This document shows, one piece after another, positions 9,701 through 18,300 of a DNA stretch of 64,000 bases. The stretch is taken from positions 92,517 through 156,516 of the forward strand of contig VSDK01013728.1 in the NCBI GenBank assembly GCA_009767595.1. Reading direction: 5' to 3'. The notes under the pieces were generated by a model. It was given only the letters and a program-made list of their open reading frames with translations, was not told where the DNA came from and did no database searches. The translations under genes and the position numbers were made by a program. The DNA comes from Symbiodinium kawagutii. Taxonomy: Eukaryota > Sar > Dinophyceae > Suessiales > Symbiodiniaceae. Numbering within the stretch: position 1 is the stretch's first letter; every line of letters begins with the position of its first letter.

Positions 9701-10449
9701 GGTGTCAAACTCACCTTGAAAGGAACGCAGATCGGCTTTGACCAGCCGACGCAGTAGTGATAATCAATACATATGATCATCAACTTCACCCAGTCGATGT
9801 TGTTTGCGGTCACCCCCTCAATGTCAAGGGTTACACTTTCCGGGTGGATTGGCAGCAGATCACCATGACTTTCACTGACCTTGGCCTTTTCAGAAGGGGA
9901 AGGCTGTGCGGCAATTGCACAATACGAACGGACAAAGTTGCCCAAGGCCGTCGGCAGTGACGATGCAATCGAAAGCAGCTGCCTCCCCAGATCCGCAAAT
10001 GTTCCCCCGTGCTTGAAGATCTCCTTGACGTGGCCCGTCCACTCACTCAAGGTGCGGGCGATATCAAAATCAACCTTGAACAAGTTGACTGGAGTCCCTT
10101 CCATGTCCTCAGACAGCTGACTTGGAACCTCGGGGTCAAAGGACTCCGGGCTCCGTGCACCAGACCCTGCCGCAGCAGGTTCAGCCCGAGGCGATAGTGC
10201 CTTAGACCCACCGGCCTTAGATGGCTCTTCTTCAACCACCGCCCCAGCGGGTTTAGCCTCAAGAGGCTGCTCACCTTCGACTGGTGGTTTTTGGCTCACT
10301 AGCCCTAATTGATCCTTCGATTGTGACCCTTTAGCCTGTGCTTTCTGCTCATGAGCTGTTGCTGGGTCACCTTTCCGCTTCCTCGGAAGGGGTGTTCTTG
10401 ATCTCTCTCTGGACCTGAGCCTCACCGCTCTCTGTTGGTCATTGCTCAT
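6736..10449 (-). CDS. RT-RNase H polyprotein with zinc finger and C5-methyltransferase-like insert
   Basis: 1237 residues if translation starts at the ATG overlapping the gag stop (10449-10446); the frame is open upstream to a Met at 10713. After an Arg/Lys- and Pro-rich leader comes reverse transcriptase: motif A with Asp459 (EDLQSAF), motif B PMGW (504-507) and the catalytic box YLDNFD (550-555). RNase H starts at Asp718 (CTDASPYGGGSG), is interrupted by a Cys/His-rich finger (about 749-791) and a cytosine-methyltransferase-like domain (Cys862 in WAPECKTFS, Glu934 in IEHP, QRTKW near 969), then resumes with Glu1152, Asp1179 (ITDSR) and Asp1228 (NFADAPSR). It would copy the element RNA into DNA. 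The methyltransferase activity is not certain, because motif residues deviate from GPPCQ and ENV. Confidence 0.88.
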   Translation of the reverse strand: MSNDQQRAVRLRSRERSRTPLPRKRKGDPATAHEQKAQAKGSQSKDQLGLVSQKPPVEGEQPLEAKPAGAVVEEEPSKAGGSKALSPRAEPAAAGSGARSPESFDPEVPSQLSEDMEGTPVNLFKVDFDIARTLSEWTGHVKEIFKHGGTFADLGRQLLSIASSLPTALGNFVRSYCAIAAQPSPSEKAKVSESHGDLLPIHPESVTLDIEGVTANNIDWVKLMIICIDYHYCVGWSKPICVPFKVSLTPNQKRAISGLADTVTNNIVTADPLPSLGECDKLLSSKKFDYAGKPVEYMEDLVCERVLPAWPKKGQAGIQPIEDFLSPETREVFDHPEKLLLPTEVLPKNALRSRVRATDHEWFHLVKEAALRGMMKPVDDSLVPRDKSGHLVTNGAGGVLKEKMVDGQLKKCQRFISIMCPVNAITEPISGSQDTLPYIGQMTGLMLEESESLYLESEDLQSAFNLFSIPPKWYGYFAYSKKVDQSAFGLPAGKLVRPCLSVVPMGWHSAVALVQEAVRELVFNRAGVPRHLSVEKSRALPASKNLAVVYLDNFDEIRIIQTLDADLSAEGKEMSDHHQNFNRVCDEAGLPRNLGKQLIHAFSGGMQGGHFDGLRGILKVGPDKLRNYIMLSLCLLTKRQWGEFHLRHWTGKTAFMATFKRSLFAGMGKIFEAVEESRRGAVSSTAPVVDEIFTLMCQSVLSQANLRATLSLEVSCTDASPYGGGSGVASKLKANPTLGPKPVEYDGTCGQCAAEIDPDTLDTRYRCPSKCGRICCSIFCLSRHRKSCPRCDQPRRVFGERFSGPDFPLTKAMGLRGVHVQPPLDLLHPIDSWDFFTEAGKDRLESYVEENDLVAEHWAPECKTFSAARGRPIWTSSGNYVQGPPALRSRDKPWGLPNLKQLDQIKVRQGNAMGKRSLAGVREGAAKGKMESIEHPWNSWLWWTEEAMQLCEIPGIFTTCFSHCCFGGQRTKWTCLVHNIPKLHELMHLPDCPGHADLLPYEVHELNDGSLSFDTAKEAMYPWKMCRFMADAIAQQIALQFPSPVGDMPFDSESAIMSVLKSSTKGLQDDSRALAAAKTVLDTMRAMEPGSEKEHLKQMLRQVSLRGTDVKLMTQAENGEESLLAPYPAFLWDWTTKLAWPWKQEQHINELEVAAFLVEFRRRTRSAGAQATRFINITDSRVMYHVLTKGRSSSPRLNRLLRRVNGLILMSDCQPVHLWTISRWNFADAPSRRFAPR
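7500..7960 (-). other. C5-cytosine-methyltransferase-like domain
   Basis: Inside the polymerase ORF. Three motifs appear in the order expected for C5 methyltransferases: a Cys in WAPECKTFS (motif IV position), IEHP (motif VI, ENV in classical enzymes) and GGQRTKWT (motif VIII, QxRxR). An upstream FFTEAGK could be the degenerate SAM-binding motif I. Family knowledge: methyltransferase domains occur in DIRS polyproteins, and cytosine methyltransferases have been captured by dinoflagellate retroelements. The changed motifs leave catalysis in doubt, but the nucleophile Cys is kept. Confidence 0.6.
8079..8205 (-). other. Cys/His-rich zinc finger in the polymerase insert
   Basis: Within the RT-RNase H ORF, C-x2-C, then C-x3-C, C, C, C, H and C-x2-C are spaced over about 43 residues (from CGQC to CPRC). 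The pattern fits a two-zinc binuclear finger. It sits directly after the first RNase H strand and directly before the methyltransferase-like domain, so a DNA- or chromatin-binding role for the insert is plausible. The exact class (PHD, B-box or other) cannot be assigned by eye. Confidence 0.6.
10446..10449 (-). promoter_or_regulatory. ATGA stop/start overlap, gag to polymerase
   Basis: Gag ends ...CCG TCA TGA and an ATG (MSNDQQR) begins one base earlier in the -1 frame, again sharing ATGA. The same solution at both junctions argues that it is functional. The polymerase frame is also open 264 nt further upstream, so a frameshift fusion is not excluded. Confidence 0.8.
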
Positions 10450-12146
10450 GACGGGGGCGGCTTGTCGTTCTCTGTTCCGGCCCCTCCGTGATTCGTCCTT
10501 TGGCCTTTCTTGCCCTTGCCTTTGCCTTTGCTCTTCCCTTTCTCGTCCCCCTTGGTGTCGTATCTTTGTGTTGTCCTCCATTGACTCCCTGACACCATGT
10601 TCCTCATTCGGATTTCGTCCTTTTGCTCTCTCGTTGCCATTACCAGCTCGTCGTGCTCGGTCAGGATCGCTCCTTCTGCTGGTATCAGCTCCAGGTGCTG
10701 GGCACGGGACCAACTCTGATCCGCTAGCGACACCTCCAGTGCCTTGTACCGCTGTGCCAGCACATCCGCCGCCCTGTCTTGGTGACCTTGGGCGATCAGG
10801 TCCAGGGCTTTTGCGGTCGAGCGGAGTTCCCTGCTCGTCCTCAGTGACAGCTTCTCCCGATACTGGGGTACCAGAACCGTCAGAAAGTAGGACGTACCCG
10901 TCGATGGGGTGAGGTTTTTCCCGTCCTGCTGATTCATGGGGCTCTCCTGACGGGAGAGGATCTTGTCCATCTTCTGCAACAGCCTTGCCGCTAGCCTGCC
11001 CGGCCTCTTCTCGGCATATTCGAGAAGTTGCAGCTGCTGAGACTTCGTGGAGAGCCCCGCGCGAAAATGCGAGCCTGACTCGTCTTCTTCCGAGTCATCA
11101 CCTGACCCACTGGAGCCGGTCTTTCCATCATACCGGAGTCGAGTTCCCACTCCATACGGACCTCGATCTGTGTCGCTCCGTTTTCTCTTCTTGTTCTTTT
11201 TGCCCTTGGCTCCGGAGGATTTCTTCGACTTGCGCCCACTCACCTCCGATTCAGAGGACTCCTCCTCCGACGAAGAGCTGGTCACAGTCGAGCTCGGTGG
11301 GCTTCCTTTGCGAGCCCTTCCAAACCACCTGACATCCGGTCTGGAGGCCGACCTCGATCTCTTCCTCCTTTTCTGCTTCGTCTTCTTGCTTGCCTGCTTC
11401 TTTTTCTTGTTGGAAGCCTTCTTCTTTTTCTTAGGCTTTTCAGCCTTTTTCTCAGTTCTCTCTTCTTTCTCCTTCTCGGTCTTTCGCTTGCCCTCGGGCA
11501 GCTCCTTTTCAACCTGCCTTTTCAAGGCATCCAGCTTTCTACGGATGTCTTTGGCATCTCCTTCATTCGAATCACCTCCACCATCATCCGAAACCGACCA
11601 TTCCAAGGTCGCTCCATGAGGCTTTGATCCAGTTGCTCCGGATCCCCTGCCCCTCGGGGCGGTGCCTTGCAGCCTCGCCTGTTCTGCTTCGAGATCATCC
11701 TTGGCCTTTCCTGTTTTTGCCCAGGCCAAACACTTCTCATGGATGTCTCCCACATCTAACACCCGAAAGTAGTCAGTGTGGAACTCAAAGTCGGGTTGCC
11801 GTTTGGTCTTCCGGCAATTGGCCTCCGCTTCCGCACACAGGTGGAGGTTGAACTTCCGGTTCTTGTCTGCTCCTGGGCCTTCTCTAAGCCACCAGTTGAG
11901 GTGGTCGTCCGACACGGCAATCAACCGTGCATCAATCCACCATCCCTCTTTCCTCTTCTTGTCGCAGCTTGAGACCCGCCAGAGTCCATAGCCCTGCTGC
12001 TGGTGCGCTCCATCATAAAGATGGGTGTCCAGGTAGGCCCCACGAGGGATGGTGAGGGATTCATAGAAATCCCTGTTCTCCTTCAGGAATACCCATGGCC
12101 CAGGCATGTCAAGCCCTCGGGCTGGCTGCCCCACGGGGCGAGGCAA
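10446..12146 (-). CDS. gag-like structural ORF of DIRS-like element
   Basis: 566 residues. The N-terminal ~150 residues form a compact domain (GYGLWRVSS, GWWIDARLIAVSDDHLNWW, FRVLDVGDIHEKC) unlike any gag I can name. A Lys/Glu coiled stretch and a Lys/Arg-rich block follow (about 215-285), then a Ser/Glu acidic run, a helical segment (about 385-500) and a Lys/Gly tail (KGKGKGKKG). The basic blocks suit RNA binding in a particle. A second Met at residue 14 (MPGPW) may be the true start, because the first 13 codons fall in a GC-rich repeat. The stop TGA overlaps the polymerase ATG. Assignment as gag rests mainly on its first position and composition. Confidence 0.75.
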   Translation of the reverse strand: MPRPVGQPARGLDMPGPWVFLKENRDFYESLTIPRGAYLDTHLYDGAHQQQGYGLWRVSSCDKKRKEGWWIDARLIAVSDDHLNWWLREGPGADKNRKFNLHLCAEAEANCRKTKRQPDFEFHTDYFRVLDVGDIHEKCLAWAKTGKAKDDLEAEQARLQGTAPRGRGSGATGSKPHGATLEWSVSDDGGGDSNEGDAKDIRRKLDALKRQVEKELPEGKRKTEKEKEERTEKKAEKPKKKKKASNKKKKQASKKTKQKRRKRSRSASRPDVRWFGRARKGSPPSSTVTSSSSEEESSESEVSGRKSKKSSGAKGKKNKKRKRSDTDRGPYGVGTRLRYDGKTGSSGSGDDSEEDESGSHFRAGLSTKSQQLQLLEYAEKRPGRLAARLLQKMDKILSRQESPMNQQDGKNLTPSTGTSYFLTVLVPQYREKLSLRTSRELRSTAKALDLIAQGHQDRAADVLAQRYKALEVSLADQSWSRAQHLELIPAEGAILTEHDELVMATREQKDEIRMRNMVSGSQWRTTQRYDTKGDEKGKSKGKGKGKKGQRTNHGGAGTENDKPPPS

Positions 12147-12215
12147 CGCCGGGCCCTCGGGCCGAAACCCTGGGGCTAGCCCTCGGGCTGAAACCCTTTC
12201 AGGCCCTCAAGCCAA
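12110..12215. repeat. GC-rich short repeats at gag 5' end
   Basis: The decamer gccctcgggc occurs at about 12113, 12153 and 12179, with a diverged copy (ggccctcaagcc) near 12201. The repeats overlap the first codons of gag and its leader and are self-complementary in part, so they could form RNA structure or be part of a terminal or internal repeat of the element. Confidence 0.6.
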
Positions 12216-12764
12216 AGCTTCAAGCCTATACAGCCGCGAGGTGAGTGCAAACACTCGTTGGACTAAAGCCCTCACTCGTGGCAATGGTATTGTTCTATCT
12301 TCATACACATCCATGCATTATGTGGTATGACATAGAAGAAGACATCATTCTTTTTTACATCCGAATGTCCTGCCAAATCTGCGGCCCAAGTGCTTCTTGC
12401 CCTGTCGATGCCCACTGCTTGGCGACACGCTGCCACTCTCAGCATCTCTTGGAACCGGCAAGTTCTCTGCCACAGCTCGTCCAGCATCAACGGATTCCGC
12501 CAAGGTCTGCACAGCGGTTGGGCATTGATGGGCTTCCATAGGTTTCCTACATATGTATCTTGATGCATGTTGCCTCTCCCAATTTTGCAATGTCTCACGC
12601 TGTTTCACTGGGAAGGTGCAAGCAAGAGTACTTCAAACAAATCACTCGTTCAATTAACCCAGCTTTGCAACCCAACAGCACTTGAAGGATCAGGAACATG
12701 CTGAACATGATGCAACATGTGCCCAAAAAAACCCTTTAGAAAGATGATGACAAGGTGCTACAGC
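12216..12764. other. 5' flank of retroelement, no gene seen
   Basis: No supported coding segment and no obvious inverted copy of the 3' flank. It probably contains the 5' terminus of the retroelement followed by host intron or intergenic DNA. Confidence 0.4.
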
Positions 12765-12990
12765 ACTTTCCTCGCCTGGCAATCTCCTGCATCTAAGGCC
12801 TCTCTACAACGCTCAGCGGCAAGGTGCAGGCTTTCCAAAGCATCCTTGCAGAAATAGGGCAGGTGGACATCAACAATTCACACCTGTCCTGCTCGGCAGA
12901 TTTCCCTTCCAGTACAGTGCCAGTACAGCATGAGAGTTTGATAGCGAGATGCAGTAGGTCCCATGCCTCCGACATTGCTGCCCCTGCCAA
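12765..12990 (-). CDS. exon candidates of an unknown helical protein
   Basis: Two coding-like minus-strand segments: MSEAWDLLHLAIKLSCC... to KSAEQ (about 12888-12977) and DALESLHLAAERCREALDAG (about 12770-12838). They can be joined in phase by a very short intron of about 44 nt with a GA donor (CAG|GACAGG) and an AAG acceptor. The second ends at a possible GC donor (CCAG|GCGAGG) before an in-frame stop. Both are amphipathic helices of the kind seen in TPR or other helical-repeat proteins. They may belong to the same gene as the TPR exons at 1.2-1.8 kb, which would place the retroelement in an intron. No family is recognised. Confidence 0.35.
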
Positions 12991-13019
12991 CTCCATACCT
13001 TAAAGCATCTGCTTGAGGC

Positions 13020-13220
13020 TCGAAGCAACTCACTTTGCAGAAGGCTCCATACACTTTCCTGCGATATCCAACTAGCTAACCTCCGGAGAAAAAAACATAT
13101 AAGAGGTAGAGAAGATCAGCTCATCCAGCTGTCTGACGCCATGACGGATCCAATGTCTTTCAGTGTCTCAAGGCCTACCTTGAAGCCTTCAATGTGTTCT
13201 CAAACCGGTACCCATCCTCA
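13020..13220 (-). CDS. two phased exon candidates, unknown protein
   Basis: An exon encoding DGYRFENTLKAS ends at a GT donor (TTCAAG|GTAGGC, about 13175), and the next begins after a CAG acceptor with RKVYGAFCK and a GTGAGT donor (about 13030-13055). The split Arg codon (AG|G) fits exactly. Both are too short to assign to a family. They lie on the same strand as the neighbouring exon candidates. Confidence 0.35.
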
Positions 13221-13404
13221 AAGGGGGTGTTGCAGCAAGAGACCAACAAAAAAACATCTTCCAGCGAAAGATCCAAGAGAGTTTCCGCTCTGCAAGAGTC
13301 TGGCAAGAGTTGCTTCCACAAGGAGGAGGTTGGCTGCTGGAGCGGAAGAAGAAATCGCACAACGTCAGAGCTGCACCACACACGAAAAAAACTGCAGGTA
13401 GCGG

Positions 13405-13455
13405 CCACAGCAGTCACAGCAGCCACAGCAGCCACAGCAGCCACAGCGGCCACAC
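13405..13455. repeat. (CACAGCAGC)n short tandem repeat
   Basis: About five copies of a 9-nt cacagcagc unit with one g/a variant. It creates open frames of AAVAAV or SHSSHS on the two strands, which I do not take as coding evidence. Confidence 0.85.
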
Positions 13456-13629
13456 AGCAACCCTCAAAGGAAACAAGAATTTGTCCCTGGGCAACTGCAC
13501 ACGCTAACGCCGTCCACAATGCTTGCAGAAACAAATGCATTGAGACCGTCATACCTCCCGAGCTTATCGACTGCTACCCTACCACAACTTTCTGAATCAC
13601 TGGGTCCCCAACATTCCTTGGTTGCTTGA

Positions 13630-13985
13630 AATTGCCGATAGAGCAACTTGCGATGCTCTGACTTTGGAGAGTCCTCACGACAAAGGCTCCAATCATAGAC
13701 TTTCAGTAGGGGATCTATGGCTGCTACATCTCGCGAACAAGGTTTGAAGCCAAGCGTGGCACATCCCTGTCTACAATGCAGGACACTTGCGGTAACCGTT
13801 TCTACCAAAGCCATGAGGAAAAAAAAACATGAGCCATTTTGAAGCTCTCCTTACCACACCTGTGCCTGCGCCCATCCTTCAAGTCGCATTCAGAGTCGCT
13901 CATCTTCAGAGGCCAGGGGGAATCCGGGAATATTCAAAGCGTTCATATGTTTCCTAAGATGGTTCAGCACCTGCGTAAACAACTG
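13630..13985 (-). CDS. exon candidates, unknown protein
   Basis: Minus-strand segments with coding character: VLNHLRKHMNALNIPGFPLA (about 13905-13965, after a CAG acceptor) and AIDPLLKVYDWSLCREDSPK continuing to KLLYRQFQATK (about 13630-13735), ending at a possible GA donor (AAG|GAATG). The second resembles a TPR turn and helix (HRKLLYR) only loosely. No family can be named. Confidence 0.3.
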
Positions 13986-14835
13986 TAGGCTGTAAGGTGA
14001 AGGTAGGCTAGACTCTAGACACACGCATGCTCGCCGTGTTCAAACACAAGATTCTTCTCATGGGCAAAGCTCTCAAGCTTCCTTTTGCACTGCCAGCACT
14101 TTGGCCGGTCTTGAACCAAGCGGCAACAGAATCCTCGCCAAAGATTTTGGTGCAACAATTCTGTTACAATGGGGCCAGCGATGCAACACTAGAGCGCGAA
14201 CAAACACAGAGAGATATGAGATATGCGTGTGTGCATGTGTGTGCGTGTGCGTGGAGTGCAGGCCAATATGCAGATGCACATGTTAAAGCACATAGAATTC
14301 ATCCCGTAGCTACTCTGGGTTTAAGTAGTGGATGCTATCTGCTGATCTCTCGAAGTAGCTCAGTCTTGCTCGTTGCCTGCGGTTCCGACGGCAATGAAGT
14401 GCGAGGCATAGTGCGAAGAGCAGGTAGGTACGAGAAACCGGTGATAAATCCCACCACCATTTCACTATGGGGGATTCTGTGTTACTCTAGATCTTCTTGT
14501 GTTCCGTCATTTCATGCCTTGGTAATGTGTCACCCTGTTTCTCAGCTCAAGAAAGATGGCGATGATGCTTTGTAAGCACTTCACTGTCCGAGCAAAGCTC
14601 TTGAACCAAGCAGGAAACTCAAGCGGCGAAAAGAATTCCGAAGGTTGAATATTCAACAGTTTCGGCTAGTTTCAGCCGCATGTGTTTAGATGGCTGTTGA
14701 GTCATTCAAAATACTTGTGTTTTTGCAGGGGCGTATTGCGGACGCATTCCTGACATATTGTCTGCTGCTTGGACCTTATGGATCTGACCTGCCCAACTCA
14801 ATGTCACTGCCGCGACTGGATTGGGGCACGGGCTC

Positions 14836-14883
14836 TGTAAGTGTGCAAGTGGCATTAAATTTGTAACCACCAGCTTTCCTCAG
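14836..14883 (-). CDS. DRG2-like GTPase, exon 8 of those found
   Basis: Sixteen codons, LRKAGGYKFNATCTLT, after a CAG acceptor. It matches the DRG segment just past the GIRLN region (Gly-Gly, then F-N-x-T and T-L-T). The phase is 0 with exon 7. The donor looks like GA (ACA|GAGCCC). I could not find the downstream exons with the NKID guanine-specificity motif or the C-terminal TGS domain, so the gene is incomplete as seen. Confidence 0.7.
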
Positions 14884-14982
14884 CTGTGGGAAGGCTCAAA
14901 ATGGTGAGAGAACTTTGAAGAGGTCCAGGTCTTCCAAGTGGGTCCCATGGAAAGGCTCTGAGCCCAGCTACGTCTTCGTCAC

Positions 14983-15033
14983 CGAGATCTTCGGCCGCTC
15001 TTTGTTCAGTCGGATCCCAACATCATTGAGTTC
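14983..15033 (-). CDS. DRG2-like GTPase, exon 7 of those found
   Basis: Seventeen codons, ELNDVGIRLNKERPKIS, between a CAG acceptor and a GTGACG donor. VGIRLNK is diagnostic of DRG proteins. The phase is 0 at both ends. The 99-nt intron to exon 8 and 93-nt intron to exon 6 contrast with the very long intron 4. Confidence 0.8.
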
Positions 15034-15126
15034 CTGGAGGCGGCTCGAAGCAGTTCTTGACGACCTGCAAGAAAAACATTGGTCGAATTCAGCTAATTCA
15101 TCCTATTTCATCCTCATCATCCTCTC

Positions 15127-15189
15127 CTTTGTGAGCATTTGTCTTTGAGCATCATCTTTTGTTGCATCAAGGATCATGAGAATCCTCGG
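15127..15189 (-). CDS. DRG2-like GTPase, exon 6 of those found
   Basis: Twenty-one codons, PRILMILDATKDDAQRQMLTK. LDATK is the DRG2 form of this region (DRG1 differs), which supports DRG2 over DRG1. The donor must be GA (ACAAAG|GAGAGG) to keep the frame and the K-ELNDVG junction. The acceptor GGCAG gives the length expected from the family. Confidence 0.78.
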
Positions 15190-15289
15190 CTGCCGGATCT
15201 TAGCACAACATAGCACTACCAAACAGGTCCAGCACAGCAGCCAACATTTCAAGAAAAATTGTCCTAAAATGCTAGCCGTGAAACATGTC

Positions 15290-15327
15290 TGCAGAGCGAG
15301 CTGTGGCAATCACCTGCCTTCCTCTGC
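15290..15327 (-). CDS. DRG2-like GTPase, exon 5 of those found
   Basis: 38 nt. It completes the Gly codon split in exon 4 and then reads RGRQVIATARSA, matching the highly conserved DRG sequence that follows GKG. The acceptor is GTGAG and the donor is probably GA (GCA|GACATG). The fit of phase and sequence to exon 4, 15.8 kb away, is exact. Confidence 0.75.
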
Positions 15328-15339
15328 CTCACCAACTCT

Positions 15340-18300
15340 TTGGAATTCGAAACTGTAAATAAAAGCCAAAACAAAGACTTGCCAGGGGAGATGTACATAC
15401 CTGCCAAACGCACCTCGTAAACCTGACCCGTTTTAGAGAAGTCATGCAAGCTGTAGGACTCATGTTTGCACTCAGCGAGTTGCTGTATGTCTGGCTGCGT
15501 TCCTTTTACTCTGCGTTTCTGGGATGACTGACTGGTGCAGCACAGACGCAGTTGGGTTTGGAAGTCACACAATGGTTGCTACTAGCAAAGTGCAGAGGCA
15601 AATGACCAGCAGAAGTTGCATCCGCTGCGCGTGGCAGCAGCAGCCGATGATCTCCCACCGCCTGTGCAAAAGTGCGAAAGCCCGCCTTTGAAGCACAGTC
15701 TCTCTCTCTAGATTGATCATGTCTTGACATCGAATCAAGCTGTATCAACATGACAATCGCACAGTCCAATGCTGGCTACTCGCTCCTATGCCACAAGCGG
15801 CCTCAAACGAGAACAAGACAATTTCGAGGTCCTGAAACAACACCGGAAATATAGGTCCTGCGTGTCTGGCAATGCCAGTGATACGCATTGCCTGCAACTT
15901 TGACTCTCAGTCAGGCCCCCAAGAACAAATCAGGAAAAAGAAAAGGTCAAACAAGTTCGGACCTGACATGGCCCAAAAGAATCCCCAGATTCAAGTGGTG
16001 ACTATTGGTGAATTGATGATACTTGATAAACACTTACTAAAAATACTTGTGGACTACCGTCTCTTGCTAAATGAGGAGAAGATTTTGAGTCCTCGTAGCT
16101 CCAGGTCCACTCAGCTGGCAGCTTTGGCCTAAACCTGGGGGATCGTTGGGTCGGTATCAATGTGCTGCAAGCTTGCTGCAATCGGAGACACATCTAAAAC
16201 ATCAACACAAATCAGTTCAAATCAACACGCAGTTCATTGCCACCAAAGAAGACATGCACAAGTGCGTACAAATATGGTGGCATTCATGCAGAAAACATGC
16301 CATGTTTCCAACACCCAGACTGCAAAAAAATGTGGAGCTACGGGACTGTGAAAGGCGAAGTGATGGCACTGCTCACCCACTGACCTTACTTGCTTTGGCT
16401 CTGACAAACAGCACAACTTCCAGTCTCTGGTCACAGAATGTGGCAAATAGTGCTCACATCAGGTAAAGAGCAATCCCCTTATGCACAACGACAAGAATCG
16501 CTGGGGGAATGCAGACAGGTTTCTGACAGTGCCTCTGACATTGCAAGGAATCAGCCTGGCACTGCAAAATGCACTGATTCAAAAAAGGAATCCTTTTTCT
16601 GATTCTGCACTTTCTACACTTCCAATTCCCCATGTTCCACCTGCCAGCTGGACTCTGCCATCACCTCCGAATAGCCAACTCCAGCCTCGAAGCAAATGCA
16701 AAGGATCTTTGCATTGGACTTTGGATGCGATGCATTTGTCGATCATTGTCTATCCATCAATGTGGATGTCTAAACATCTGCAATACGCAAGCGTTTACTT
16801 TATTTACGTGTGCATGTCTGAATGTGTGGGTGTGAGGGTTTGCGCGTGCCCATGTGTTTGTAAGTACGCATGTGTGTCTGAAAGGACATCGGCATGTAGC
16901 TAAATATCTACCTATGCATGGATGCAGTTTCTCTATAGATGCATGCATGTCTGGATGTACGTATGGATGCATACACGCATTGCATGTATACTTGCGCATG
17001 CGAGATGTCGTAGTTCATACAGCTTCCAGCAGCTCAGAGAGGTTCTTATTTTGTTTATGCCTCCTGTGCATTTTTGTGCCCACAAGCCGTGCCTCGAAGC
17101 AACCATCGTGCATGTGTTGGATGATCGCTGCTGTGTCAGGATGCTGTTTCACCTTGGCATCTCCGCAATGTGCTTCCACAAATGGCTGCATTCTCTCATG
17201 AAGTGCTCCAATAAAGCCAGCCTGCGTGAGATCCCCAACAGCGACAGCAAAAGAAAAATCAAGGCCCCAGACAATCCTAGAACTACAGCAGGGTTCCCGG
17301 AACTGGCCAGAACAGGGCGGCCCTACAAAACCCTAGAAACACACCAAGGTTCCTGGAAGCCAGCACCAGAACCCAGAACCAGGCGACCGAGCAGAAGGAT
17401 GCCCCAGAAAATCCTAGAACCACACCAAGGTTCACGAAACCCAGTTCATTCCTGTTCGACCGAGAGGGAGGCTGGGCCAAACAAACTGTGGAATTATACT
17501 AAAGTTTCCAGAACCCAGGTTTGCGCAACCCAGAACGGAGGGTGCCCCGGATCACCACGGAAGCTAAATGTGCTGAGACCCCTAAAGCCTTGGCTACCCC
17601 GCTAGATGTAAGTACTATGTCTTTGTTTCTAAATCTTTGGTGCCATCCCCCATACTTCATGCGATTTGGATCGACTTGGGTTTGTGTGTGTGTGTCTTTG
17701 TCTCTCGGCAAGCTTCATTGCTACAGCTTGTGCTTCCACTGACGAAGCCCCAACCAGTGTGGCGCACTCCGACCTGCGCGCTGTACCCCGCAAGACTTCA
17801 GATTCTATGAGGCAATTTGAACAGCCATTCAGGTCTGAAATGCTAATGCCACAATATGTGCCCATCATGGTTTGCCTCCGCAGCTTCACAATGGCAGGTT
17901 CGCGTTGGACTGAAGAAACTGTAGAAAGCCTCAACATGAGTTTGGTGCCTTGGTGCCTTGGTGCCTTCAATCGCTATCCTTCTCTCTCTTTTCTCCCTTT
18001 CTCTCTATCTCTTTCCATCTCTCTCGATCTCTCTCTTTCATGGCTTGACACCTGGTTTCCCAAACAAGCAAATGATACGATACTTCGTCCTGATGCGCCA
18101 TGCTCAGTCACAGCACACGCATCGGCCCAAGGGGAGAATGATAGGTCACATCACAGTTGAACCTAGCAAATTGGATCACAATCAAAAATACGCACAAGGC
18201 ATTTGCTGCGGAGTCTTGAAAACTGAGGCAAACAGGAATCAAAGAAAGCTCCTCATCCAAGGGTCCAAGGTAGGATGCGCATTCAATTACAGAATTCAAT

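Larger units (their letters stand above)
5819..12230 (-). mobile_element. DIRS-like tyrosine-recombinase retrotransposon, three intact ORFs
   Basis: Three long minus-strand ORFs without internal stops form a complete retroelement coding region: gag-like (12146-10446), RT-RNase H with methyltransferase-like insert (10449-6736) and tyrosine recombinase (6739-5819). A tyrosine recombinase instead of a DDE integrase, plus a methyltransferase-like domain in the polymerase, is the DIRS-type arrangement. Each junction is an ATGA in which the stop of one ORF overlaps the start of the next. The lack of stops in about 6.3 kb, amid otherwise decayed elements, suggests recent insertion. Outer ends and terminal repeats are not defined. 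It may sit inside an intron, because exon-like segments on the same strand lie on both sides; that is inference. Confidence 0.85.

Noticed and set aside
10450-10713. Start of the polymerase ORF at the Met at 10713
   Set aside because: The frame is open there but overlaps gag by 264 nt and its text is a basic, low-information shadow of gag. The ATG in the ATGA overlap at 10449 matches the pattern of the second junction.
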